Notes under the pieces: model-generated
Databases searched by the model: none
What the model saw: only the letters and a program-made list of their open reading frames with translations
Told to the model about the DNA's origin: nothing
Shown here: in pieces, positions 37,866-47,903 of the stretch
How positions within the stretch are numbered: the first letter of the stretch is position 1
Layout of the letters: every line of letters begins with the position of its first letter
Position numbers and translations under genes: made by a program
Source: Caulobacter sp.
Lineage (GTDB): Bacteria > Pseudomonadota > Alphaproteobacteria > Caulobacterales > Caulobacteraceae
NCBI GenBank assembly: GCA_016125585.1
Contig: WGLL01000002.1
Span: 268,666-332,665 of the forward strand
DNA length: 64,000 nucleotides
Direction of reading: 5' to 3'

Positions 37866-39073
37866 CACGCCCGAGCGGTCTCGAACAGCGGCGCGACCGT
37901 GGCGATCGCCGCCTCGGCCTCGGCCCGGTCGGGGGTTTCGTCCTCCGAGCCGTAGCCCCACATGGCCGGGCCGCCATACTGGACGACGATGCCGTCCGGC
38001 CGGGGCAGCACGTTCACATGCCGGTAGTAGAGGCCGTAAGAGACCTCCGGCTGCGGGGCCAGCCAGGCGATCTGGCCGCGCACCGGCGTCACGCTGTCGT
38101 CCTGCCACAGGGCGCGGGCCCCATAGCCGGTGCAGTTGACCACCACCGGCTGCGCCAGGCGGGCGAGGTCGGCCGGGGTGTTGAAGGTCATGGTCTCGAT
38201 CCGGCCGCCCTCGACCAGGAAATCGCTGGTCAGCAGATGGGCCAGTTCGGCGACGTTGAACTGCATCGACACCCCGTGCCGCGCCCGGGCGACCGGGAAG
38301 GGATGTTCGGACGGCTCCAGGCTCCGCCACGGCGGCGCCGTACCGGGCAGGTCGGCCTCGAAGAAGTTTACCCGCGGAACCGACACCGGCCGTTCCGGGA
38401 AGGCCACGGGCGGGCCCCCGGCGTCCGGCGCGTCGAACAGCGTGTAGCGGTCGGTCCAGGCCACCGGATCGCCCGGCAGGCCGAGCAGCGTCTGCCAGGC
38501 GGCGTAGGAGGCGCGGGCCATCTGGTCGTAGAGGGCGGGAAAGGCGCCATCCACCTTGTCGGCGTTGGCGATCCGGCTGTCGGGCGACCAGGTGCCGGTG
38601 GCCCGCGCCGACCGCGTATAGGGCGCCCGGTCGGCGGCGTAGATGGTCACCTTCGCCCCGGCCCGCAGCAAGGTCAGGGCGCTGGTCAGGCCGATGACGC
38701 CGCAGCCGATCACCGCGACCTCCCGCGTCCCGCCCTGCAGCGCCTTGGCCGCCGCGATCCGGGCGCTGCCCCAGGACAGGGACCAGCCGCTGCCGCCGTG
38801 GCCGTAGTTGTGCACCACCCGCTTGCCGGCGACCTGTTCGACATCCAGCCGGGGGCCGGCGTCGCGGAACGGCCGCAGGCAGACGGTGATCCTGGTGATC
38901 CGGTCGGCCCGCATCTTCAGCGGCGCCAGCGGCGGGACGACGAAGCGCGGCCGTGGCGGCAGGGCCAGGGGTGCGGCGGCGCGCGGCGTCTCGCAGCCGG
39001 CCAGGCCCAGGGCGCCAAGCCCGCCGATACCGGCCAGGACGGCGCGTCGGCTGCGAAGATCGGCGGTCGTCAT
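37865..39073 (-). CDS. FAD-dependent oxidoreductase (D-amino acid oxidase-like), Tat/lipobox N-terminus
   Basis: SRRAVLAGIGGLGALGLAGC; REVAVIGCGVIGLTSALTLLRAGAKVTIYA; HNYGHGGSGWSLSWGSA. Confidence 0.9.
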   Translation of the reverse strand: MTTADLRSRRAVLAGIGGLGALGLAGCETPRAAAPLALPPRPRFVVPPLAPLKMRADRITRITVCLRPFRDAGPRLDVEQVAGKRVVHNYGHGGSGWSLSWGSARIAAAKALQGGTREVAVIGCGVIGLTSALTLLRAGAKVTIYAADRAPYTRSARATGTWSPDSRIANADKVDGAFPALYDQMARASYAAWQTLLGLPGDPVAWTDRYTLFDAPDAGGPPVAFPERPVSVPRVNFFEADLPGTAPPWRSLEPSEHPFPVARARHGVSMQFNVAELAHLLTSDFLVEGGRIETMTFNTPADLARLAQPVVVNCTGYGARALWQDDSVTPVRGQIAWLAPQPEVSYGLYYRHVNVLPRPDGIVVQYGGPAMWGYGSEDETPDRAEAEAAIATVAPLFETARA

Positions 39074-39147
39074 GCGGGTCTCCCGGGCCAGGCGCCGGGG
39101 AACCCTAACCAACCGGCGGCGCCGGAGCCAGCCTTGAGGCCGGCGTC

Positions 39148-40359
39148 CTAGACCCTGGCCATGATCAGGCAGCCGTTGGTGCCGCCAAAACCGAAGCTGT
39201 TGCTCATCGCCACATTGACCGGCTTGTCCGACCGCTTGAGCAGGATCGGCAGGTCGGCGAAGGCCGGATCGAGCGTGTCGATATTGGCGCTCTCGGCGGC
39301 GAAGTCGTTGTTCATCATCAGCAGGCTGTAGATCGCCTCCTGCGCCCCGGCCGCGCCCAGGCTGTGGCCGGTCAGGGACTTGGTCGAGCTGATCAGCGGG
39401 GCCTTGTCGCCGAACACCTGGCGCACCGCGTCCATCTCCTTGGCGTCGCCGACCGGGGTCGAGGTGCCGTGGGGGTTGAGGTAGTCGATGGTCCGGCCGC
39501 CGGCGCTGTCCATGGCCAGTTTCATGCAGCGGATGGCGCCTTCGCCGGACGGCGCGACCATGTCGAAGCCGTCGCTGTTGGCGGCATAGCCGACGATCTC
39601 GCCGTAGATCTTCGCGCCGCGCGCCCTGGCCCGCTCGTAGTCCTCCAGCACCACGATCCCGGCGCCGCCGGCGATGACGAAGCCGTCGCGGTCGGCGTCA
39701 TAGGCGCGGCTGGCCCGGGCCGGAGTGTCGTTGAACTTCGACGACATGGCGCCCATGGCGTCGAACAGGTTGGACAGGGTCCAGTCCTCTTCCTCGGTCC
39801 CGCCGGCGAAGATCACGTCCTGCTTGCCCCAGGCGATCTGCTCATAGGCCGAGCCGATGCAGTGGGTGGAGGTGGCGCAGGCCGAGCTGATCGAGAAATT
39901 GAGGCCGCGAATCTTGAACCAGGTCGACAGCACCGCCGAGGGGCCGCTGCTCATCGCCTTGGGCACCGCGAACGGACCGATGCGCTTGGGGCCCTTCTCG
40001 CGGGTGGTGGCCGCCGCCTCGACGATGACGTGGGTCGAGGGACCGCCGGAGCCGACGATCAGGCCGGTCCGCTCGTTGGAGACCTCGCCCTCTTCAAGAC
40101 CGGCGTCGGCGATCGCCTGTTCCATGGCGATGTGGGCATAGCCGGTGCCCTTGGCCAGGAAGCGGGCGGCGCGGCGGTCGACATGCTCTTCCCAGGCGAT
40201 GTCGGGCACGGCCCGCACCTGACAGCGGAAACCCAGTTCGGCGTAATCGGGCGCGGCGGTGACGCCGCTGCGGGCCTCGCGCAGCGAGGTCAGCACCTCG
40301 CCGGCGTTGTTTCCAATCGACGAGACGATGCCGATGCCGGTGACCACGACGCGTCGCAT
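39148..40359 (-). CDS. fabB: Beta-ketoacyl-ACP synthase I
   Basis: [32 protein letters not shown]...[25 protein letters not shown]...[11 protein letters not shown]...[21 protein letters not shown]. Confidence 0.96.
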   Translation of the reverse strand: MRRVVVTGIGIVSSIGNNAGEVLTSLREARSGVTAAPDYAELGFRCQVRAVPDIAWEEHVDRRAARFLAKGTGYAHIAMEQAIADAGLEEGEVSNERTGLIVGSGGPSTHVIVEAAATTREKGPKRIGPFAVPKAMSSGPSAVLSTWFKIRGLNFSISSACATSTHCIGSAYEQIAWGKQDVIFAGGTEEEDWTLSNLFDAMGAMSSKFNDTPARASRAYDADRDGFVIAGGAGIVVLEDYERARARGAKIYGEIVGYAANSDGFDMVAPSGEGAIRCMKLAMDSAGGRTIDYLNPHGTSTPVGDAKEMDAVRQVFGDKAPLISSTKSLTGHSLGAAGAQEAIYSLLMMNNDFAAESANIDTLDPAFADLPILLKRSDKPVNVAMSNSFGFGGTNGCLIMARV

Positions 40360-40410
40360 GGCGACTCCTTCATTCCCCAAGGTGCAGAGACGTTTCTTGT
40401 TGTTCTGTCG

Positions 40411-40932
40411 TCAGACCATCGACGCGGGGTCGAACAACCCCACGCGCAGGTCCTTGGCCTCATAGATGGGCTTTCCATCGGCTTCGAGAACCCCGTCGCC
40501 GATTCCCATGACCAAACGTCGCATGATCACCCGCTTGAGGCTGATGCGGTAGACCACCTTTTTCACCGCCGGGGTGACCTGTCCGGTGAACTTCACCTCG
40601 CCCACGCCCAGGGCGCGGCCCTTGCCGGGGGCGCCCGACCAGCCGAGGAAGAAGCCGACCAGCTGCCACATGGCGTCCAGGCCCAGGCATCCGGGCATCA
40701 CGGGGTCGCCCTCGAAGTGGCATTTGAAGAACCAGAGGTCGGGATTGATATCCAGTTCGGCGACCATCTCGCCCTTGCCGTACAGCCCGCCCTCTTTCGA
40801 GATCAGGTTGATGCGGTCCATCATCAGCATCGGCGGGGCCGGCAGCTGGGCGTTGGCCGGACCAAACATCAGACCCTTGGAACAGGCGATCAGGTCGTCA
40901 TAGCTGTAGGAAGACTGGGGCTCGTGCGTCAT
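40411..40932 (-). CDS. fabA: 3-hydroxydecanoyl-[ACP] dehydratase
   Basis: [34 protein letters not shown]...[32 protein letters not shown]. Confidence 0.96.
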   Translation of the reverse strand: MTHEPQSSYSYDDLIACSKGLMFGPANAQLPAPPMLMMDRINLISKEGGLYGKGEMVAELDINPDLWFFKCHFEGDPVMPGCLGLDAMWQLVGFFLGWSGAPGKGRALGVGEVKFTGQVTPAVKKVVYRISLKRVIMRRLVMGIGDGVLEADGKPIYEAKDLRVGLFDPASMV

Positions 40933-41012
40933 GTAATTCCAAAGCCGCGCGGCCGGCGGCAGTTCCTTGGCGTAAAATGTGGACCGGGGCGTAGCACGGC
41001 CCCCGGCCCGCC

Positions 41013-41549
41013 TCAACCAGCGGGAACCCGCACCCCGGTGCAGCTCGGCGGCGGCCCGCCGCCCCAGATCTCGCCGTCCGGCGCCCAGCCGCTGGCCCCG
41101 CCGGCCTCCAGCTTGCTCCAGCCGTTCTCGGCCTTGACCTGCGAGGCCACCGCCCCGGAGCGCAGATAGGCCACGACCCGCGCCCCCTCGCGCGGCTCGG
41201 CCAGCAGCGGCAGATCGCCTGGCTTGACCCGCATGGCGGTGCGGCTGCCGTCGACCATCTGTTCCTTCAGCCAGGCCTCCCCGCCGTCGGGGCCGCGCAC
41301 CTTGCGCCATTCCCGGCTCTCGGCCACGACCATCACCGGCATCCGGCGAACCCGCCAGACCCAGAGGATGCGCTGGTCCAGGCCCGGGCCGTTGCGGGCG
41401 TTCACCTCGCCGGACTTGAGGGCGACAAAGCGGGGCACCGGAAAGCCCGAGGGGGTCTTGCACCGGGCGGTCTCGCCATCGCCGCAGGCGGCCAGCAGCA
41501 CGCAGGCCCCGACGGCGGCGAGACTCAGCGGCGGGCGGCGCATCGGCAT
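41013..41549 (-). CDS. SH3 domain-containing lipoprotein/periplasmic protein
   Basis: Lipobox LLAAC; two SH3-like segments [32 protein letters not shown] and [25 protein letters not shown]. Confidence 0.85.
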   Translation of the reverse strand: MPMRRPPLSLAAVGACVLLAACGDGETARCKTPSGFPVPRFVALKSGEVNARNGPGLDQRILWVWRVRRMPVMVVAESREWRKVRGPDGGEAWLKEQMVDGSRTAMRVKPGDLPLLAEPREGARVVAYLRSGAVASQVKAENGWSKLEAGGASGWAPDGEIWGGGPPPSCTGVRVPAG

Positions 41550-41586
41550 TGCGGGTCTCCAAGGGTCCGGGCGGCGGTCCGACCAT

Positions 41587-41600
41587 CGGACAATTGTCCG
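41587..41600. promoter_or_regulatory. Perfect 14-bp palindrome upstream of the SH3 gene
   Basis: CGGACAATTGTCCG. Confidence 0.4.
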
Positions 41601-41735
41601 CCTAAGGCGCCGCGCCGGTGTGAATCTTGCGTTAAAAACGTATCCGGCGCCGCAATTGGGTTCCACTGGCGGCTGTCGCGCTTTATCTGTCGGACGGCGC
41701 CCACACGGGCGGCGCTCGCTTGCCCGGAATGCGTT

Positions 41736-42722
41736 ATGGCCGTCAAGAGACCCAAGGTTATCGTCACCCGCAAGCTGCCGGATCCGGTCGAGACCCGGAT
41801 GCGGGAGCTGTTCGACACCGAACTGAACGTCAGTGATACGCCGATGGGCGGCGAACAGCTGCTCGACGCCCTGTCCCGCGCCGACGTCCTGGTGCCGACC
41901 ATCACCGATCGCCTCGATTCGCGCCTGCTGTCGCGGGCCGGCCCCAACATGAAGCTGATCGCCAACTTCGGCGCCGGGGTCGACAACATCGACGTCGCCA
42001 CCGCCAACCAGCGGGGCATCATCGTCACCAACACCCCCGGCGTCCTGACCGAGGACACCGCCGACCTGACCATGGGCCTGATCATGGCCTCCAGCCGCCG
42101 GGTCGTCGAAGGCGCCAATGTCGTGCAGAGCGGCGACTTCTCCGGCTGGTCGCCGACCTGGATGCTGGGCCGCCGCATCTGGGGCAAGCGCCTGGGGATC
42201 ATCGGCATGGGCCGCATCGGCCAGGCCCTGGCCCGCCGCGCCAAGGCCTTCGGCCTGTCGATCCACTATCACAACCGCAAGCCGGTCAGCAGCCGCATCG
42301 CCGACGAGTTGGAGGCCACCTACTGGGAAAGCCTCGACCAGATGCTGGCCCGGATGGACATCATCTCGGTCAACTGCCCGCACACCCCGGCCACCTACCA
42401 CCTGCTGTCGGCCCGGCGGCTGAAGCTGCTTCAGCCGCACGCCATTGTCGTCAACACCGCCCGCGGCGAGGTCATCGACGAGGGCGCCCTGGCCAATATG
42501 CTGGCCCGCGGCGACATCGCCGGCGCCGGCCTCGACGTCTATGAGCACGAGCCGGCGATCAATCCCAAGCTGCTCAAGCTGCCCAACGTCGTGCTGCTGC
42601 CGCACATGGGCTCGGCCACGGTCGAGGGCCGCATCGACATGGGCGAGAAGGTCATCATCAACATCAAGACCTTCATGGACGGCCACCGTCCCCCGGACCG
42701 CGTCCTGCCCTCGATGCTGTAG
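41736..42722 (+). CDS. D-2-hydroxyacid dehydrogenase (glyoxylate/hydroxypyruvate reductase-like)
   Basis: LIANFGAGVDNIDVATANQRGIIVTNTPGVLTEDTADLTMGLI...LGIIGMGRIGQALARRAKAFGLSIHYHNRKP. Confidence 0.95.
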   Translation: MAVKRPKVIVTRKLPDPVETRMRELFDTELNVSDTPMGGEQLLDALSRADVLVPTITDRLDSRLLSRAGPNMKLIANFGAGVDNIDVATANQRGIIVTNTPGVLTEDTADLTMGLIMASSRRVVEGANVVQSGDFSGWSPTWMLGRRIWGKRLGIIGMGRIGQALARRAKAFGLSIHYHNRKPVSSRIADELEATYWESLDQMLARMDIISVNCPHTPATYHLLSARRLKLLQPHAIVVNTARGEVIDEGALANMLARGDIAGAGLDVYEHEPAINPKLLKLPNVVLLPHMGSATVEGRIDMGEKVIINIKTFMDGHRPPDRVLPSML

Positions 42723-42771
42723 GGCCCGGCGCCGCGGGTCCGGCGCGCCCGGGCTACCTATCGCTTGACGG

Positions 42772-44817
42772 GTGACGCCGGAGCTTTCAACCTCTCCCCG
42801 GGGAGTAACGGGGGGAGCGTTCCAGGTGCAGCCTACACGTCGCCAGCTCACGGCGGGCCTGATCGGCGCGGGGCTGATTGGACCGGCCGGCCGCGCCCTC
42901 GCCGCCGCCGCCCCGCCCAGCCTCTACGACATCCTCCGCGAGCCTGCGGTGCTGGACGCGGCCCTGTCGCCGTCGGGCCAGGATGTCGCCGTGCTCGGCG
43001 AGAGTATCGACGCCAATGACGTCCGCACCACCTACCTGGCCCTGATCAAGGGCGACGATCCGGCCGGGCCGTCGCGGCGGCTGAACCTGGGCGATGTCGA
43101 TATCGAACAGGTGGCCTGGGCCAACGACCAGCGGCTGCTGGTCTGGGTCAAGAAGGAGTTGCACGTCACCTACAGCGGGCCCGGCGGCAGCGGCTCCAAC
43201 GACGTCATCGCCCGGCGGCTCCTGGCCATCGGCGCCGACGGCTCCAATCCGGTGGCCCTGCTCAGCGACGACAAACGGGCCTTCCGGGGCAACCTCAACC
43301 TCGGCCGGGTGATCGATTTCATGCCGGACGACCCGGACCGCATCCTGATGCAGGTGGCCGACAACAGCCGCGGCGTCTGGGCGCTCTACCGGGTCAATGT
43401 GGTCAGCGGCGCCTCTGAATTCGTCGAACGCGGCGGCGACAACACCTTCGGCTGGTGGAGCCAGGGCGGCGTTCCCGTGGCCCGCTATGACGTCAACGCC
43501 CGGCGCACGGTGGTCAATCTCAACATCCGCGCGCCGGGCGAGACCGACTGGACGACCCTGCGCCAGGTGCGCCTGGACGAGCAGGGCGACATGGATTTCG
43601 ACATCGTCGCCAACGGCGACGCCCCGGGCCAGGTGCTGATCGCCGCCCGGCTGGAAGGCGACCAGACCGTCGTCATCCGCCCCTTCGATCTGAAGACCCG
43701 CCAGTTCGGCGACAGCGTCGTCCACCGACCCAGTCATGACGTGGAACGGGTGGTCCAGGACCGGGCCGGCCGCATGATCGCCGCCGCCTTCCTCGAGGAC
43801 CGGCTCAGCTACGACTTCGCCGACGCTTCCCTCAAGCCGCACCACAAGGCGCTGGAGGGCTTCTTCGACAAGACCTGCAATGTCGCCCTGGCCGAGTCGG
43901 ACGCCACCCTCAACCGCCTCCTGCTGCGGGTCGACGGACCGCGCGAGCCGGGGGCCTGGTTTCTCTATGATCGCGCCGCCGCCAGCCTGGAGCCGCTGGG
44001 CGCCGAGCGCCCATGGCTGACCCCCGAGCGGCTGGCCAGGGTCGAGACCCTGAAGGTCGCCGCTCGCGACGGCCAGGCCCTGACCGCCTATCTGACTGTG
44101 CCGCTGGCCGCCGGCCCGCGTCCGCTGGTCGTGCTGGCCCACGGCGGCCCGGAATCCCGCGACCGCTACGGCTGGGACGACTGGGCCCAGGCCCTGGCCG
44201 CCCGCGGCTGGCTGGTGCTGCAACCCAATTTCCGGGGTTCAGAGGGCTATGGCAGGGCCTTCATGGAGGCGGGACGGCGGCGCTGGGGCGATTTGATGCA
44301 GCAGGACATCGAGGACTGCGTGGCCGCGGTGATCCAGGCCGGCCGGGCCGACGCCGCGCGGGTGGCGATCATGGGCGCCTCCTACGGCGGCTACGCGGCC
44401 CTGATGGGGCCGGTCCTGCGGCCCGATCTCTACAGGGCCAGCGTCTCCATCGCCGGGGTCAGCGACCTGCCGGCGATGATGGCCTGGGAGCGACAGGAGG
44501 AGGGGCCCTCCTCGCCGGTCTATGACTACTGGAAACAGGTGATCGGCGATCCCGACGCCGACAGCGCCCGCCTGGTCGCCGCCTCGCCGGCCCGCCGGGC
44601 CGAGGCCCTGACCGCGCCGGTGCTGCTGATCCACGGCGACAAGGACGACATCGTGCCCCTCGCCCAGTCGAAACTGATGCGCGACGCCCTGAAGAAGGCG
44701 GGACGCGCGCCGGACTATCTGGAGATCAAGGACATGGGCCACCGCGACTGGTCGCCCCAGGAGTCGCAGAAGGTGCTGACCCGGGCGATCGGGTTTCTTG
44801 ACAAGGCGCTGGCCTGA
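42772..44817 (+). CDS. S9 family prolyl oligopeptidase (start may be downstream at about 42825)
   Basis: LVVLAHGGPESRDRYGWDDWAQALAARGWLVLQPNFRGSEGYGRAF...VAIMGASYGGYAALMG...LLIHGDKDDIVPLAQS. Confidence 0.93.
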   Translation: MTPELSTSPRGVTGGAFQVQPTRRQLTAGLIGAGLIGPAGRALAAAAPPSLYDILREPAVLDAALSPSGQDVAVLGESIDANDVRTTYLALIKGDDPAGPSRRLNLGDVDIEQVAWANDQRLLVWVKKELHVTYSGPGGSGSNDVIARRLLAIGADGSNPVALLSDDKRAFRGNLNLGRVIDFMPDDPDRILMQVADNSRGVWALYRVNVVSGASEFVERGGDNTFGWWSQGGVPVARYDVNARRTVVNLNIRAPGETDWTTLRQVRLDEQGDMDFDIVANGDAPGQVLIAARLEGDQTVVIRPFDLKTRQFGDSVVHRPSHDVERVVQDRAGRMIAAAFLEDRLSYDFADASLKPHHKALEGFFDKTCNVALAESDATLNRLLLRVDGPREPGAWFLYDRAAASLEPLGAERPWLTPERLARVETLKVAARDGQALTAYLTVPLAAGPRPLVVLAHGGPESRDRYGWDDWAQALAARGWLVLQPNFRGSEGYGRAFMEAGRRRWGDLMQQDIEDCVAAVIQAGRADAARVAIMGASYGGYAALMGPVLRPDLYRASVSIAGVSDLPAMMAWERQEEGPSSPVYDYWKQVIGDPDADSARLVAASPARRAEALTAPVLLIHGDKDDIVPLAQSKLMRDALKKAGRAPDYLEIKDMGHRDWSPQESQKVLTRAIGFLDKALA

Positions 44818-44844
44818 TTTCTCCCCGCGAACGCGAAGCAGGCC

Positions 44845-45825
44845 TCAGGGCCTGGCTCCCTCCACCTTCGCCTTGTGCCAGGCGTCGAGGTCGGCGGCCG
44901 AGCGGTCGGCGATCTGTTCCATCGGAACGTGGCCGACGTCCGGATAGATGATCAGGGTGGACCCCGGGATGGCGGCGGCGAATTTGCGGCCGGCCTCGGC
45001 GCTGATCAGCTTGTCGGTGTCGCCATGCAGGATCAGGGTCGGGACCTTGATTGTCGCCAGCCGCGCGGGATCGGCGAAGCGCGGCCCGGCCGGATCGCTC
45101 ATCATGCCCAGGATGATGTCCTTGTGACCCGGCGCCCGGGCCAGCTCGACATAGCGGGCGACCATGGCGTCGCTGACCATATCCGGCGTCGGCGCGAAGG
45201 CTGATCGCAGGCCCTGGCGGGTCATGGAGGTGGTGTCGAGGTCGCCCAGCAGGAAGCGGCCGACCGGATTGCGCAGGATCTTGAAGATGACCGGCGAGCC
45301 CTTCTGGGCCTTCTCGGGAAAGCCGGCGGCGTCGACCAGCACCAGGCCCTCGAGCCGGTCTGGGTGGTTCAGCGCATACTGCCAGGCCACGCCCCCGCCC
45401 ATGGAATTGCCGGCCAGGGTGAAGCGGCCCAGCTTCAGATGGTCGACGACGCCCTCGACGGTGTCGTCAAAGGCGGTCGGGGTCAGCCGGTAGCCGGCCG
45501 GGGCCCGGGTCAGGCCAAAGCCGGGCAGGTCGAGGCTGACGATGCGGTAGTCCTTGCCCAGCCGCTGGACCCAGGGCTCCCAGGTCTCGAGATTGGCCGC
45601 GAACCCGTGCACCAGCACCAGCACCGGCCCGTCCGGGTTGCCCTGGTCGCGATAGTGGGCGCGGACGCCGCCGGGCAGATCGACCCACTCGCTCTCGGTG
45701 TTGGCGTATTTCGCCTCCAGCGTGGCCCACGGAATCTCGCCGCGCCGCAGGCTGAACCAGCCGATGATGACCACCAGCAGTATCAGGCCGACGAGGCCCA
45801 GCAGGATCTTGCCCAGCAGCTTCAT
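44845..45825 (-). CDS. Alpha/beta hydrolase
   Basis: VLVLVHGFAANLETWEPWVQRLGKDYRIVSLDLPGFGLT...LAGNSMGGGVAWQYAL...LILHGDTDKLI. Confidence 0.95.
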   Translation of the reverse strand: MKLLGKILLGLVGLILLVVIIGWFSLRRGEIPWATLEAKYANTESEWVDLPGGVRAHYRDQGNPDGPVLVLVHGFAANLETWEPWVQRLGKDYRIVSLDLPGFGLTRAPAGYRLTPTAFDDTVEGVVDHLKLGRFTLAGNSMGGGVAWQYALNHPDRLEGLVLVDAAGFPEKAQKGSPVIFKILRNPVGRFLLGDLDTTSMTRQGLRSAFAPTPDMVSDAMVARYVELARAPGHKDIILGMMSDPAGPRFADPARLATIKVPTLILHGDTDKLISAEAGRKFAAAIPGSTLIIYPDVGHVPMEQIADRSAADLDAWHKAKVEGARP

Positions 45826-45891
45826 GACGCGCCCTCCCCGAGCGGTGTTTTGCGGGAGGGTATGCCGGGCGGGGCGGATGGGCCAGCGCCT

Positions 45892-45997
45892 CCTTCGACA
45901 CGCGACCCGCCGGGTCGGTACTCAGGATGACGAATATTTTTGCGGCCCCTCCCCCGTCGTCATGCTGAGTAGCGGCCGTAGGCCGCGTGTCGAAGCA
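45892..45997. repeat. Nested inverted-repeat element (about 41-bp arms, each with an internal hairpin)
   Basis: CCTTCGACACGCG-ACCCGCCGGGT-CGGTACTCAGGATGACGA ... TCGTCATGCTGAGTA-GCGGCCGTAGGCCGC-GTGTCGAAGCA. Confidence 0.85.
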
Positions 45998-46016
45998 CGC
46001 ACCAATGACAAGGCGG

Positions 46017-46610
46017 TCAGGCGATCTGGCAGGCGTCCTCGAAGCTCAGGCGCGGGCTGCGCGGGAACAGGTCCTTGTCGGTGCCGTGACCGATCGAACA
46101 GATGAAGTTCGACTTCACGCTGGTCCCGGCGAAGAAGGCCTCGTCGACCTTGTCGTTGGCGAAGCCGCTCATCGGGCCGCAGTCCAGGCCCAGCGAGCGG
46201 GCGGCCATGATCAGATAGGCCCCCTGCAGCGTGCCATTGCGGAAGGCGGTGACCTGCGCCACCTCCGAGCCCTTGGGAAACCAGTCCTTGGCGCCGGGAT
46301 TGTGCGGGAACAGTTCCGGCAGCCGGTCCATGAACTCCAGGTCGTGGCCGATGATCACCGTGCAGGGCGCCTGCCGGATCTTGGGGGCGTTCTGGGCCGA
46401 GGCGCAGGCGGCCAGCCTTTCCTTGCCGGCTTCGCTGGTCACGAAGACGAACCGGGCCGGGCAGGCGTTGGCCGAGGTCGGCCCCATGCGCGCCAGGTCA
46501 TAGACCGCCCGGATCAGGGTCTCCGGCAGGGGTTCGGTCTGCCAGCCGTTGCGGGTGCGGGCTTCGCGGAACAGCTGGTCGAGGGCGGCGTCGGACAGGG
46601 GGGCGGACAT
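46017..46610 (-). CDS. Nitroreductase family protein, RutE/malonic semialdehyde reductase-like
   Basis: LDQLFREARTRNGWQTEPLPETLIRAVYDLARMGPTSANACPARFVFV...SLGLDCGPMSGFANDKVDEAFF. Confidence 0.93.
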   Translation of the reverse strand: MSAPLSDAALDQLFREARTRNGWQTEPLPETLIRAVYDLARMGPTSANACPARFVFVTSEAGKERLAACASAQNAPKIRQAPCTVIIGHDLEFMDRLPELFPHNPGAKDWFPKGSEVAQVTAFRNGTLQGAYLIMAARSLGLDCGPMSGFANDKVDEAFFAGTSVKSNFICSIGHGTDKDLFPRSPRLSFEDACQIA

Positions 46611-46686
46611 CAGATCTCCATCGGTAACGGCTTGAGTGGCATATAGCGCTTTGCGGCGAGAGAGCCACCCGAGGGTAACCCGGCGA

Positions 46687-47208
46687 TCAGGGCAGAGGTT
46701 TCTTTTCACCCCAGCAGGCCTTCAGGGCCTCTTCGGCGTCGAGCGCCCAGGCCGCGGCCGGGAGATTGGCATCGAAGACTACAGATCCCTGGCTGCCGTC
46801 GGCCAGTCGGCCCCTGGCGCCAACCGATATGGCCCAACCGTCGGTCGGTCCGGGCAGCCCCGGGTGATTCCAGGCGTCCACGTCGATGGATGTCTTCAAG
46901 TGAGGCTCAACGGCGAGCACGGTCGCCGCCAGTTGGGGACAACTCGCCTCGTCAGTTGTCTGGAGGACAGGGGCATAGACTGGCGCGTCAAGTCTCATGT
47001 CCTCAAACAGGGTGATCCTCCGCCCCGTCCACTCGCCGCGCCCGCCCTGTATGAAGCTCACAACAACGAACGGCCCGCCCGCCTCCTGACTCGGCTCGAT
47101 GCTGAACCAGACATTGGCGTCCGACGGGCGAACATCAACCTCCTGCGCCCAAGCCGGGATCGCGGCCAGAAGGCTGGCCGTCAGCAGCAGGATGAACGGC
47201 GGCCGCAC
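46687..47208 (-). CDS. Hypothetical secreted protein, GTG start coupled to the nfuA stop
   Basis: Signal peptide FILLLTASLLAAIPAWAQE; abuts nfuA (TAGTG). Confidence 0.65.
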   Translation of the reverse strand: MRPPFILLLTASLLAAIPAWAQEVDVRPSDANVWFSIEPSQEAGGPFVVVSFIQGGRGEWTGRRITLFEDMRLDAPVYAPVLQTTDEASCPQLAATVLAVEPHLKTSIDVDAWNHPGLPGPTDGWAISVGARGRLADGSQGSVVFDANLPAAAWALDAEEALKACWGEKKPLP

Positions 47209-47771
47209 TACAGCGTCTGCTCGACCCGCATCACTTCCGGCACATAGTGGCGCAGCATGTTCTCCACCCCCGACTTCAGGGTCGCCGCCGAGGAGGGGCA
47301 GCCGGCGCAGGCGCCGCGCATGTGCAGATAGACGGTGCCGGTCTCGGCCTCGAAGCGGTTGAAGACGATGTCGCCGCCGTCCTGGGCCACCGCCGGGCGG
47401 ACCCGGGTGTCCAGCAGGTCCTTGATCTCGGCGACGATCTGGGCGGTCTCGCCCTCATAGACGATCTCGTCGGCCGCCGCCGGGCCGTCGGTCAGCATCG
47501 GCTTGCCGGCGGTGTAGTGGTCCATGATCGCCGCCAGGATCGGGGCTTTCAGATGCGCCCAGTCGACCCCTTCGGCGCGGGTGACGGTCAGGAAGTCGGG
47601 GCCCAGGAAGACGCGCTCGACGTCGCCCAGCTCGAACAGGGCGGTCGCCAGCGGCGAGGCCGCCGCCTCCCCGGCCGAGGCCAGCTCGCGGCTGCCGGCG
47701 CCGAGCACCTCGCGGCCGGGCAGGAACTTCATGACGTCGGGGTTGGGGGTGGTTTCGGTCTGGATGAACAT
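47208..47771 (-). CDS. nfuA: NfuA/NifU-like Fe-S cluster scaffold
   Basis: MFIQTETTPNPDVMKFLPGREVL (Nfu_N) and VAQDGGDIVFNRFEAETGTVYLHMRGACAGCPSSAATLKSGVENMLRHYVPEV. Confidence 0.95.
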   Translation of the reverse strand: MFIQTETTPNPDVMKFLPGREVLGAGSRELASAGEAAASPLATALFELGDVERVFLGPDFLTVTRAEGVDWAHLKAPILAAIMDHYTAGKPMLTDGPAAADEIVYEGETAQIVAEIKDLLDTRVRPAVAQDGGDIVFNRFEAETGTVYLHMRGACAGCPSSAATLKSGVENMLRHYVPEVMRVEQTL

Positions 47772-47903
47772 GGCGAATCCTCGGGGCTGCCCGTCAGATG
47801 GTCCTTTGCGGGCGCCACGGCAACCCTTCCGCGGCCCTGGCAGGTGACAAACCGCCGTTTCCGTGGCCCTATGTAAACAACGAAAAGATAGGGGAGAAGA
47901 TCA

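Noticed and set aside
41637-41664. Apparent EcfG promoter (aacg...gttcc)
   Set aside because: Spacer is 19 nt, outside the 16-17 nt requirement
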